In this document: positions 35,338 through 48,290 of the stretch, in pieces | Layout of the letters: each line of letters starts with the position of its first letter | Numbering within the stretch: the stretch's first letter is position 1 | Source: Coffea arabica | Taxonomy: Eukaryota > Streptophyta > Magnoliopsida > Gentianales > Rubiaceae | Direction: 5' to 3' | DNA: 64,000 nucleotides | Assembly (NCBI RefSeq): GCF_036785885.1 | Contig: NC_092317.1 | Span: forward strand, 3,474,501 to 3,538,500 | The notes under the pieces: model-generated | The model's input: the letters and a program-made list of their open reading frames with translations, nothing else | Told to the model about the DNA's origin: nothing | The model's database searches: none | Program-made: the position numbers and the translations under genes

Positions 35338-37544
35338 TGTTTCTGTGATACAACCTTCGTCTGCCCAACACCATGAACCATAATTGCTACCGAAAATTTG
35401 CGCTTGTCCAATGTCGTGACTCTTCAAGTTAGGCCATGAATGTTATGGCACTTTCCGTCTTTCTTTTTCTTTTGTTTTGATTTCTTTGTTTGATTGATGT
35501 AATGGCAATTTCGTGTTGCTATGTAAGTGGACAGCTTTCATGTCAAATTTTAAGGATTGATGCTGGAGCTGTAGGTGGGTGGGGACTAGGGAAATGTTTT
35601 GACAGTGGTCCATCTCGTCCGAATCATGACATCCAATCTAGAGATTCTAGACCTGATCATCGTTGTCTCACACTTCAGCAATGCAGGTTTCAAAGCTCTT
35701 TTTTACCCGTTAAAAGTTTTGAAGCCAATGGATCTGGTCATTCGCAAGTTTTAACAGTAGTATTTGTTCGTTAAAGCAACTAAATATGTACTTTGTCTTC
35801 GATCGGTAGGGATTAGATGCCTCTTAAAGCTCTGATTAAGGAAACGGACTTGCGTGAGGTGTAGGATGTAATATTTCAGGCGAATAGATTCCTAAAGACT
35901 TTTATACTTATTTCCATTGTGTCAATTGCATGGATTCTTCTAGGAAACATGATAACCAAGAAAAAATTTAAAATAAAAATGGGTCTAAAGCTAAATTTTA
36001 TTTGCAAATATGTTAATTTTGTACGCTTAGAATTAAAATGTGAGGATTTTTATATTGAATTACCCTTTTTGTTGGTGTGGTTATTTCCCGTCCCACGATA
36101 CGAAATAAGAAAATATTGTATCATATACTTTATGATTTTTATTTGGTATTAATCATTAACTCTATGCCAATTATGGTAATCATATCTAAAATTTCTGATC
36201 TTTGGCATATATATTGCAAATCCAACGAGACGGAAAACGGTGTAGAATCTACGCGTGCATTTATTTTTTTTTCTAATTCAAGAAAAGACTCCAATTCTTA
36301 TACTCCTAAAGGAGAAGAAGAAAGAAAAGGAATGAACCGTAAATAGAAGTCGTTAAGGAATTGATAATTATCGGACTAATGTTCCCACTAGTTAAATTAA
36401 TTAAAGTAAATGCTTAACATTTGTAGTGTATGCTGTCGCGTGTTGTGTGACTAGCATCCCAAATCCAACAACGGGCTGGACGAGGCATTTCATTATTATT
36501 CCGGATTAAGCCAGGCACTTCATTAGCAAACTCTTGTCTGGATGACGTGGCAGCCTTATTTGGACGTGTTTTCCTTACATTTACATCCAAACCAATATTT
36601 TCCTTGTTTCTAATCTGATACACTTTGTCGGATTGCGACGTGTTTGGTTTGCTGTGCAATGCACGTGACTGCGACATCCGATAAGTATCTGGGAAAAAGA
36701 AAATTGAAAGCGAATGCCCCAACTGCCCATTTCCCATTTGAAGACCAACACATCATTGAAGTTTTAAACTCCGTTGCATTGCAAGGGATTCTTTTCTTAT
36801 CAGGCTGAGTCTAATGTGTTTTTTCTTTTTTTTTGAATTTCTTGTGATTACATAAATAATTGGCTATTTTAACTTGAGTCTAATAATAGTCGTGCACGTC
36901 AATAATTAAGTAATGCCAACAAACGAATACCAACAATCCAAAGACGCCAGGGCAGCAGTAAAATTTATGTTGCGTTCAAAGTCTATCCTGTAGATTTATC
37001 CTTCAAATTGGGAAGTGATGAATCAGGATAATCTCAAATTAGGTTGTCGGCATTTATCTAACTTGAGAAATAGGACAGCAAGTGACGAGTTCTGTACAGT
37101 TTAAACGAGTGAGGACTGAGGACAAAGCAAATTATATCACCTATTCAATTGAGATGGTGGTATTCCATATTACTATTGCATATATAACTTGGACGGTATT
37201 TCAATTTATAATTTATTAATTATTTTAATATATTTCTTCTTCTTTTTCTTTTTTCCTTTTGACAAACGAAAGTTGAGGTAATCTAAAAATCTACATTACT
37301 TTATACTTAGATATTTTACCTTCAAATGGATAATTCTAATACACTGGCTTTTATTCTAAGACGTAATTAATTTTTAGGAAATTTTTTGTATTCAATTTTA
37401 CAATTTCAATCTATAAAATGTTAGAGGAAACAAAAAGGTTTTGTTTCATGCCAAATTTTAACTCTAAACTAGAGAAGCATAGCAGTAATTGTCAAATTTA
37501 ATGAAAATATGATGTATTTGTTAAGATTTATTAGTAGGGATGAA

Positions 37545-37648
37545 TGCTCGCGAGCAATTCGAATCAAATTTTGATTTGAATTCGAGTTGAATCAAAAGTA
37601 AAACTTGAACTCAAAAATACTCAACTCATTAATTTGTAAGTTGGCTTG

Positions 37649-37683
<35 letters not shown>

Positions 37684-38150
37684 ACATTTTATTTTTTATT
37701 TTAATAGTATAATTACATATATGACCTAATATTTTATTAGTTGGTAAATAATTATATTTTTATTCATTTTTAAAAAAACAAAATAATTATTTTTTTAAAA
37801 AAAAAACTCAAGCTCGACTTGAATTTGAGTCAAACTCGAGTTTGAATTTTACATTGAGAGCTCGTCCATATTGCTTGATAAAACTAAGGCCCTGTTTGAT
37901 AACTTATTTTAACGCTTAAATTTAATGAATTCAAATCTTAACATATTTTTTATAACAAAAAATTAAACATATGGTTTAATTAAGTGACACTGAATTTTCT
38001 AAGTAAAACTTGCTCCCAAAATTAAGTGATAAACTATTCACTTATCACTGAATGTGATATCCACTAAAATATATTAAATTTAATACTTAACAATTTAATA
38101 ATTTAATGTATTCAAATTTCAATTTTATCAAACGCACTCTAAATCTCGAT
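37545..38150. mobile_element. Two adjacent degenerate MITE relics
   Basis: 37545-37880 has CTCGCGAGCAATTCGAATC at one side and GCTCGACTTGAATTTGAG.. GAGAGCTCG at the other, resembling an eroded relative of the GAGCTCG-rich element at 53457-53924. It contains a (TA)n tract (37651-37680). 37890-38150 begins GGCCCTGTTTGATAACTTA and ends TTTTATCAAACGCACTC, imperfect inverted termini. A partial relative of the second begins at about 48552 (TTCTGTTTGATAATTC). Confidence 0.5.
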
Positions 38151-41100
38151 TCGACTCGATTATATCAAAATTCGACTAGACATGATTCATTTGCACTCCA
38201 TTTATTAGGCATTAGTTAATATCAAACTCGCCATATAAATATATTATGTTTCTATATTTAGATACATTTTCGAATTAATTGCATTGTTGTAAACAAATGG
38301 GTAATTTCATCACACACCTCTTAATCAAACCCTATATTTATTAAAAGAAAAGGGCAAAAAAAAAAAAGGTAATTGCAGAGTTGTTTGCGCCTCTCGAGCT
38401 TCCTCAATCATGCGTACTTAAGTGATAAGTTACTAAATTTAAAGGACAAGTTTAGAATGACAAATAAGGGTAGCAAATTCTAGATCCTACTATATAAGGT
38501 CGCTTTTATAAGCGGTAGGTGTGGATCGGAATGCCAATCTCACGAGAAAGTTCATTCAAAGTTACGTTACACATCGCTTTCCCCAGTCCCAAGAGAAGTC
38601 ATCTCGAAAAAATGAGACGATACATATTCAACACAAAAGCTGGTAACGTCTGGAAAATGACATAAAACAAGATCATAGCACGAGAAAGTGAAAAACGTAC
38701 GCTATTTTGGTAAAATCCTCTCCTCTGCAGCAGTGGTATAGTCGTAGTATTTAAAGGGGAGAGAGAGAGAGCATATTAAGGTGTCAGTGTCGGACAGTGC
38801 ATTATTTACTTAAATTCAATTTTGGAGTATTATTGGAACTTGGAAGTGTGAAACTCCGAAAGTGGACTTACGCCATAATAATATGACTTGTCCTTTCTGC
38901 TGAAGGAGGTGGAGCGGTCCCCACGTGTTCACAGTCCCAAAATTGAAAAAAATAATAATAAAGAAGTAGACAAGTAGTACTCCCGAAAGAAAATACAAGA
39001 TGAAGATGGTCGCCTGAAAAGGTACGTTTAACCGTTTAAATACTCCACCACTTGATCAAGTTACCTCATGGCTCATGGCCTTGTCAATTGCTGACTCTCA
39101 TACATACTCTCCAGTCTCCACCACAATTAGCAGCCCTTCCTCCATCAATATCTTTCACTTGTGCTCTTTTGCTTCCTTGGGTGGAAAAGTCTTTTTTTTT
39201 TTATAATTTCCTCTGTCTGTTCTTCCACAGGTGCACCTCAGTTATATGAGAAATTTCATAAATGAGCTATAGTCTCGGAAAAACGTGATCTATCGACACG
39301 TCTTGATATTTAGTGACAACTGGAATCAAATTTTTTTAATTTTTTAAAAAATAAACATTTTAAAATTTTTTCATGGTAATAGTATTGCCTATAATAATTT
39401 ATATTATTATGCAAATCACAGAGAGGATGAAAAGTGATATACTGCTGTCCTATAAAATTTTTTGAAATAATTATTTTGTTCTTGTTTTTATGTACATGCA
39501 GTATGAGTCCTGAAGGAAATTGTAGAGGCTGAGCATGCGTGACTATTTTATTTTATTTTATTTTTTGCCCTTCCAGAAAAGGACGATTTTCTTGGTACAA
39601 CGTTGTGTTGTATGTTTCTCGTACAGAGAAGGTAATTAGCCAGGTTTCGAAATTCATTCACACATTGTTCTGTTCACATATTGCTTTCAATTATATCAAT
39701 CGTCATTGTGTTGAAAGTTGAAGGCACAAAAAACAAACTGTGAATGAGGTAATGTTTTCCAGTACAGCGAAAAATTGGAAAAGATATATCATCAATTTGT
39801 TTTGTCGTTTGGGGAAACAGTAAATGGTCTCATCAACAGCGGATGTCTTAATCATCATCATCCATTGATTGTCACGTTCTCAAGCATTAACCAACCACCG
39901 GTGCCTATGCGACATTTTTTTTCCCCAAAAATTCAAATTAAGGGCACATTTATTTTCCATTACTAGACACAGGAAAAGACCGAGGGACCATCACACACAC
40001 ACGTAGATATACTATATGTTTTTGGGAACCAGGGACCATCATAATTGGATGGCAAAACGGGCATATTTTCCTTTCCTTGCTGTGACCATTAATTCACGAT
40101 CTTGGCTTTTAAAAGGACGGGTAATCTAAGTCGGGCGGTGGCCTCTAGCCCAAAAAAAAAATTTTTTTTTTCCGCTGGTGGGACCGGGGGCAGTACGAAA
40201 GAGATTATTAGGTGTTGAAACTAAAATCATGGTCGAGAGAATTTTTCAGGGGAAACAAATAGAGCTGACATTTGTTCTTGGTCAAATTCAAAATTCCCAG
40301 TCATCCATCCGTCTCTTTTTAATGTTCTGATCCTTAATACTAGCAAAGAATTTCGAGTTTAATTAACCACGAGAGGTAAAATCAGAACAAGTTTAATTTC
40401 GGATCTAGTAGTAATTAATACAAGGAATGGCAGGCGGTAGCACTTTTATTCTCTCAATCCTCAAGGTAATAGAATGAAACTATCGTCTCTAGTAGTTTAG
40501 GTAAATTCCATAAAACTTTTGCATAACCAATTTCATGATATTTAAGAGTTCAACAAATTAGCGGAGTTGTGTTATTTAACTACTGTTATGTTAGAGTAGT
40601 TGGCTATCAAATGAGTTTTAAAACTCTACTTGATCGTAGATCAACGGATCAAATCTTTTGACTTACATTCTAATATTCAAACTTTCTTAAAAAATAGTGA
40701 TTTATCGAGTTTTTCTTGACCTATCTAGGTTCTCCTCCTTTTAGTATAAAATATAGTATAAAATAGAAATAATTATAACATAAAATCTATTGTGTCAAAA
40801 AAAAAAAAGTTATTGGTGCTTTGAATTGCCAACTTGTCCTTGGTGCACTTTTCTTCTTCATCCGTACTTGTTTGTCTAAGCACTATCGACAGGAAAAATT
40901 ATTAAGGATGCCGCAAATGTGCATGTTTATGATCGGTAATTGACTGCCATTATCTCTTCTACACTTTCGTGTAGCACATTTCAACTTTCGAGGTGTCGCT
41001 GTCAAATGTCAATACTTTGGCAAGAGAAATTCAAGTTTTACTGTTGAAAACAAACATTCATGGTACACTACTTTTTTTCTTTTGTTTATTTTTTTTTTTT

Positions 41101-41795
41101 GGGGCGTGGGTGGTTTTGTAGTTTTCGGTTTGTAAATTTTGCCTCTGATCCTCTCGTCTGGCTGTCGCGTTCAATGCTTTTATACCTATCAAAGTCAAGT
41201 GACTTGGCCAAACCTCATGCTCAAGGCATTATGAATTTCAACCTGTCTTTGTCATTTTTTGTTACTTCTTGTTTCGTTAAAAAAAAATATTTTCCTCAAG
41301 ATAATGCAACTATGCAAGACGTCTGTTTCAGGAACCCGTACGAATTGAATGGAGGAGTGTCTTTTCTCTCCTTTTCGGCTTTACTTAATTAATTTGCACC
41401 TAATCAAATTAATTTAAGTACTACTTAATTGACTATTCCATCACTAAACGATCTCCCCAGTTATAACCTTCGCCTGTTGCATCATTTGTTTGACAAGCAC
41501 GTGTGACCTCACTCACCAATTGCTTCATCCTAAAGGTTCCTTTACAGTACTGAAACACGTAAACACCTTCCTACCCCAGTTCACTCACTCATCAGTTGGT
41601 ACATTTGGTTAATTAGATTATTTGGCTTGAATTCCTGCAAGGAACTTAATACAATACTGAATTGCCACGTTGTGAAAGTTTTGACTCTGCGTAAATGTTT
41701 TCCATACTTGAATGATTCTCGGAACCTCGAATTTTTCTTCTTTTACTTTCAGGGGTTATTCAAGGATCCGGGGTTACCATGATCTATATCTATGG

Positions 41796-42003
41796 CCCCG
41801 TTTGGCAAGCGTGGTTTTTTAATGTTTGTCTAAAATTTTACTGTAGTTTACTGTCAAAATTTTTTATTTTTGAAGTGTATTTTTTTTTAATATTTTAAAG
41901 TGTATAGTTAAAAATTTTTGAAAAGTTTTTTGAAATTACTGTAACTAAAGTTTTTAAAAAACTTGTAGCAGACAAACTTGGCAAAAAAACTTGTCTGCCA
42001 AAT
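41796..42003. mobile_element. Degenerate MITE with GTTTGGCA/TGCCAAAT termini
   Basis: Begins CCCCGTTTGGCAAGC, with AATGTTTGTCT just inside, and ends with AGCAGACAAACTTGGC and CTTGTCTGCCAAAT. The ends are imperfect inverted repeats. Interior is AT-rich and non-coding. Confidence 0.45.
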
Positions 42004-43784
42004 ATGTATCACTAAGGAGGGGGGTTTTGACAAGGTGCTTCCAAAATCATCAAAATTTAGAATTCTATTTTACTGCAATTTCACATTTTTTTGATTAAAC
42101 AATATTTATCCCTAAACTAATCGCAACCAGTCCTACAAATTAGCTTTACAAATTACAATCATGTTTTCGCCACATGATGTGCACGTTTGAAAGACACCAA
42201 CATGTTTCTGTCAAATAAGAATTCCACTGTAATTAAGACTCCTACCTCCACATACCTTGCCACTCCAATTAAGATTTTTTACGTGGAGTTTTCACAGGCA
42301 TCAGAAATTTAAATCTCTTTTTACTATAATTTTAGATTTATTTTAGTTCATAATCCCTTCTCTTTATTCTTTCCCACTTTTCAATTTATGTGAGCCACAA
42401 ATCCATAAAATCAAAACATCAGAATTTTAACTAACGGATGACCCACTAACCTACAAAATCAAAACTCCAAAATTTTAACTAACGGATAATAACCATCCCT
42501 ACAAAATTACATCTACAAATCCCAAATCAAGTCTAACACTGATACGACTAATAGTAATAACTAATTGATAATTTAAAAAACTCACCATTACTAAAATCAC
42601 ATATCTAAAATTTAGGAACCCTTTTGAATTATAATTCCCACAATTCTACGTATCTTATTGTTATAACGTATTTTACTCTCATAATTATTTACAAAACTAA
42701 TGATCACTAACTAGTTTTCATTTGTCATCCGCACAAATCAAATATGGGAAGAAAAAAAATACTATATATCATACTCTGGAAAAATCCCACCTACAAGTAT
42801 TTCAACGGCGTCTCAATTCCAAACTTGTAAGATTGCAAAGTAGAAAGCAATCAATTACAAAACGAAACCTACATCGCAATGATTTCATTGAAATATTTCA
42901 AAAGGTTTAGCAAGTTTATTTTCAAGAAAGACAAGTCTCAATGAACATTCTTTTTGTAGTATGAATTCCACAAAATTCAACATAATCAATTAAACCACCA
43001 ATATTTACTTTCGTACTAAATGTTGATTGGTGTGAAAAATATTCGTACAAGATTATCAAATCGAATACATAATATTTGTAAGTATTTCATTTTAAAATCA
43101 AATAAAACATGAGATTATATTCATTTTTTAATATAAATTTCTATTATTATTTTAAGATCTATTTTTCGCAAAAACATAATTTTTGAATGATGTACACATT
43201 TTATCATACTTTGAATTATTAATAGACAAATCTTATATTTTAATTATATTGGTATAATCTTTTTATTTTTTTCAAATTCACTTTCTCTTCTAATTTTTTT
43301 TAATAATATCAGTATCGTGCGTGCAGCATAGGCATTTATGCTAGTTATCGTGTAAGTAGGGTAGGGAATCACTGACTAGCTAGATCTCCTGGCTCCAGAA
43401 ACAGCGCCCAATAAAATTTCCACGTCATAAGGTCCACCACGACGGCACGACCCCATTACTTGGTCCACCCAGGAGACCAAGGCCCAACGTATTTCATGCT
43501 TCATCACTTGGTTTTATCACACTTACGTGCGCTGTTATCAATCAGTCATCGTCAAATAATGCTAATAAGTTATATTTTATAACTCGTTATCATATTATTT
43601 AGTGATCGGAAATTGACAATTGTGTATTACGTAACGATGTGCAATACCAACTGCCCAATACTGACTCTCAATTGAGGATCCTCACTTGGGCCACATTTGA
43701 AATAGAGAAAATTATTTGTTCGGCTCCTAAATTATTTTTATTGCACTTTTTAACCTCTCAACAATATAGTGTTCGAAAGACTTA

Positions 43785-43960
43785 AGTCTTTGTGGTGGGA
43801 TGAAAGATCGAGAATTTAAATCTACCTTCCATCACTTTGACATTAACATACGGTTTCTTCAAATTCATATGAATACGTAGTGCACTCATTTAATCCGATA
43901 ATGATTCAGTTCTCTTTGATTTTCCAATGACTTAATTGAGTCTCCCTTAGAATAGGTTAA
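43785..43960 (+). mobile_element. Possible SINE head fragment
   Basis: The phrase AAGTCTTTGTGGTGGGATGA followed by GATCGAGAATTTAAATC has the spacing and rough sequence of a Pol III A box and B box (the latter decayed from a GGTTCGAATCC-like start). A second tRNA-like head may lie at about 44595-44640 (CGGCTAAGTTGGTGAAGTC). Neither shows a clear tail or flanking duplication. Confidence 0.3.
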
Positions 43961-44205
43961 ACCAGAAATAAAAGTAGGAGTAGAGTATGGTAGATGTTGA
44001 TGATTGATCAATATATATATATATATATATTGTCACAAATAAACTCCTTAACAAAAAAAAAGTCACTTTTAATGACTTGCATTAAATTTAATACTGACGA
44101 AATCAAGGGGTAATAGAATAGTTCTCAGATAAGTGTCCGCTCGACAGTCTTAAAAAAAAAAAAATCAATATAGGAATCCTCCGTAAAGAACATATGAGTC
44201 GAGAA

Positions 44206-44350
44206 CCTTGTTTGGATTGCTTGTTTCCGTCGGAAAATATTGTCGTTTTCCGTAATCACATTTTCCTATCACTTTTTTTCCTCACATATATCAAATCGCT
44301 ACAGTAATTTTTCCATGAAAAATGACGAAAAATGCAATCCAAACACAACC
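44206..44350. mobile_element. MITE, inverted copy of the element at 15 kb
   Basis: Ends CCTTGTTTGGATTGC and GCAATCCAAACACAACC. The reverse complement aligns end to end with 15047-15192, sharing for instance CATGGAAAAATTACTGTAGC and GATTTGATATATGTGAGG. High similarity suggests fairly recent activity of this family. Confidence 0.85.
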
Positions 44351-47300
44351 TCCTCCGATGCGTGCCCGCTCGAAACATCATATGGAGTCGTACTGGAAAA
44401 GGTTGAAAAAATCAAAATGAAAAGAGAGATCTCCTTTGTAGACCAACAAAATCCGAAATCATTTTCAGTGTATATCATTTCCCGGGATTTTGACGCATTA
44501 TTCGAGTTTCTTTTCATATCATCATTCATTATTTTTTTCTTTTGATATACGTTACGGCTTGAGCTAGTGTGAGAATGTGAGCCATCCAGCTTAAGCTCAA
44601 ACGGCTAAGTTGGTGAAGTCTTTCTTGCAGATTATAGACGCAAGTTCCCTTCATTTTTCTTCTTATTTTCTGTTCTTCGGTCAAGCAAATAGACGATCGA
44701 CGCACTACTAAAGAACAGCCTGAAAATCATGTTCTCTACGTCCCATAAACACCATCCAACATCTACTACATATTGTACTGAATACATAATAGCTTTCAGG
44801 GAGACAATGCCATGATAAAGTTTGGGAATTTTAGGATTATTAAATTTGTTGTTTGACATTCTTTGGGTAAGCTGGCTTTTTAATATATAGTTTGCAAGGG
44901 ATAGGTTTAACATTTTCCAGCATTTCTCAAGAAGCTTTACGTTTCTGTCTCAAATTCCGGGTATAACTTAAGTATATACTATTGGCTCTTACTTTGTTCA
45001 TGCTCCTTTACTTTTCCTTGATATCATCTTTCCTTTTTTTTTTTTCCCCCCCTCTAAAAACAGACAAATAATTAATAGGGCAAGAAATTAGGGATACAAA
45101 TGATTCTTCTTTTAAAGTTCAAAAGTGCAATATTTTTATGTTTTCCTAATTTAAAATTTTCAATGAACTCCTTGGCGCATCGAAATTATAAAAGCTTCTC
45201 AACAAGGAAGGCAATTATATATCTTTGTAGCTTCAAGAAAACGATAAAAATGCTGTGCTTAGAAATCAATACTCGATTGGCTACTGAAAGATAATAATTT
45301 TATCACGCGATGATCATGATTAGAACCTTGATGGATGTTGGTATTAAACACTAGCAGGGCCAGGGCCGTAGATTAAATGACAATCTCCTCTCCTCATTGG
45401 GACACCGCCATACAGGTTTAGCCAGCAATTGTCTTCTTTCTTTTTCGTTTTCTTTGCTGGGGCCGGGGAGAATTGATGGATTGATTTGAAACTAGTTAGT
45501 TAGCAAACCTTCAAGTTTCGAAGAAGATTGATTGAATTTAAGGGGGGGAAAAAAAGAAGAAGAAGGGAATTGCTGCTTCAATTACCATACATTGACAGTT
45601 TCGCAAGCAAGACAATATCCTATTTATTAGGATTATCCATCCTTATCCTGTTTCCATGCTGATTCTTCTGAAGCACTATAATCCTTTGCAAGAATCTATC
45701 TAAAGCAGCCCCACTTGCCCGAAACATTTATGCGTTGATCTTTCCGAGTAACAGGAATTCTTGCTCTGTATAGTTTCTTGTCAAGTGGTTGATCTTTCGA
45801 AATTAATGGAGGCAACGTCCCTATACATCAAAAGAGAAAAAAAAATAAAAAATAGCATTGAACTTCCACGAGAGCGACATCGGGTATACACATATACAAC
45901 ACAAATTCAAGATCATTTTTGATCCACCGTTCATTATTGGAAGAGCAAGAGAAAGCGAGTTTTTGCGTTTTGATTGAACAAGTATGAAAGCGATAGCATG
46001 CCACATATGGAGATAATTTGCTTCGTTTCAAAGAAAGGATCGAATTGCATTTGACTAACAAGTACCTGGGGAAGGAAGTATTAGCTGGTTACTAACTAGT
46101 TCATGTCTTGAAAATCTATAGCACCTTCCTTCCAAAACCGTGTGGCCATGCTCGATCAAGACAGTTAAACACAGTCAAGATTTCAATTCTTCATCCACAG
46201 GTGGCAGTGTGACGTAATGATCGATATTGCTTACAACTTTATGCCAGACGTACAACTATACTGAAATAAATAAATAGCGGGTTCTTTTCCACGCTCTCAT
46301 GCACAAAATTGATTTTAGTATTTTGAGATCAAGCTCAAATTTGGGTTAGAGTTTCATCAACGGTTGCTCTAATTTTCAAATGCAAAGTGAGACGGTCCCT
46401 TAAATATCAATTCCGAATTCTCTCCTTAGCAACCGATTTTCACTCCCTTAAATATTTGACCAGTCACAATTCATAAATGTATGACTGGCTTCCAATACCT
46501 AGAACAAAATGAATTAATTGTACACGGTCCAATTAATTCACGCAGAAATTATAGAAAACTGAGACGTTAACGTTTCAGCCTTTTACCTCGACTCTTAGTT
46601 GGTTTGAAATTGTTGCTTTAACAAACTAAAGAATTCCATGTTAGCCATAGGAGGGACCAGTCAGTCGCTGTGAATGACGAAGGGAAGATGCAATACTGGA
46701 TAAGAGTCCATAGCTAAGAGGCAAGAGATGAACTTGGATCATAGGGCGTGGACCATGGACCACGACGGAGTAACAGTAGTAGTAATGCTTGAGAATCAAG
46801 GGAGCTTACTTATTTAACTTTTTTTTTCCCAAAAGAATGTTTGCAACTTATGAAGACTCAAAAGAGTTTATGATCCAAGATTTGCAAATAGCTCCAGTTA
46901 AACCACCATGTTCAAGCTCTCGCGTTGCAAAATTTGTTCTTCTCTTCAAATATTTAATTGCCAGTACATCTTTGTTAGGATTTAAAAGTTATTGCAAAAT
47001 TTGTGACACAGCAAAAACATACTAATTGACATTATTGACTTTGGCTCTGTTTCACGGACGATGAATGGCTCGGAGTTGGGTAAGAAGGTCAAAATTCAAG
47101 TTGTGCGGATGAAAAATACCATCATGGAATTCCAACGCAACGCGACAGAAACGTAAAGTATCCACGTGAATAATAAAATGAATACAACATATCTTTATTG
47201 TGAAAATCTACAGAACGATTTACATCGGATTTCAAGAAAACGGTTCCTATGCCTTTCCGCTTCTTTGTCACTGGCTGCTGTACCTTAAAAGCCTTGTTTG

Positions 47301-48159
47301 AATTGTTTTTTTTTTTTTTTCTCAAAATATATTTTCTGAACACCTCTCCACCCTATATATATTAAATCGATAATAGAGTATATTTTTTCTGAAAAAAAAA
47401 CTTTAGAAAGTACTAATCCAAACCAGCTGTAAATCTCTGGCAGCTAGAATCAAAGAGATTTGGAATTGCGACGAGGCACGCCATCATTATTTATTGACTG
47501 TTGAATTGCCACTATTTTTCATGAAAGATTTATTGTGGGTAGAATTGACCAGTGTGACTTGTCAATGCAATGGTAAAAGTTTTTCAAGTGGTAGTACCAG
47601 AAATTAGTTGGGTGACAGTAACGTCAGTCGAAGCATTTTTAACAGATCTTCGATTGTAAAATGAGCAATTAATAAAACATACTCTCTCTAACCAGTAGCA
47701 GTAATATTTTGATATTATTATGTTTTTGTTCCATATCGGCAGGCGAATGTTTCAGTCGATGACACGTGTATATATGTAGTGCCGGGTGCTTTACGCTAAC
47801 GATGATTTTTTTTTTTTTTCAACGCTAACGATGAATTAATTGTAATACTAAAAAACTGAAAAACCAGAGATGGACGTGACCCGGACCACTGGTCCTTGCA
47901 GTTGCGGAGTCGATTCCGGTGGTTTGACTTTGAACCGTATAATACTGGGTCGGTTTCTTCTGGGGTTTGCCCGCTGGAACCACCGTATCTTGTACACAAA
48001 ATTAAAAAGGCTATCAGAAGACATTATAAATAAAAGAACAAATCCGAGGTTCATGAAAACTGTATGTATTCATGAGTTTTGAGAGGATATTTCGTGTGCT
48101 TGAAAGTTATTTGTCAATTATTGTCGGGCCTTCAATCCAGATAAAAAAGCATGTATAAG

Positions 48160-48290
48160 TTTGTTTGGATTGGAGATTCTTTGGAAAAATAAATAAATTA
48201 TTACTATAATACTTCTTGTAATTTTATATATGTGAGATAAAAAAATAATTTAAAAAAATATATTTATAATGATGTAACCAAAAAAAAAAA
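48160..48290. mobile_element. Half MITE, GTTTGTTTGGATTGGAG terminus
   Basis: Left terminus and core (TATATGTGAGATAAAAAAAT) belong to the family at 11462 and 15047. The right terminus is missing and replaced by a poly-A run at 48280-48297. Confidence 0.45.

Noticed and set aside
35490-35774. 94-residue plus-strand ORF
   Set aside because: No recognisable motif and isolated in repeat-rich intergenic DNA.
36414-36737. 107-residue minus-strand ORF
   Set aside because: No domain, no splice partners, low-complexity borders; left as chance.
44595-44640. Possible tRNA gene head (CGGCTAAGTTGGTGAAG)
   Set aside because: No matching 3' half, T arm or acceptor stem; at best a SINE fragment.
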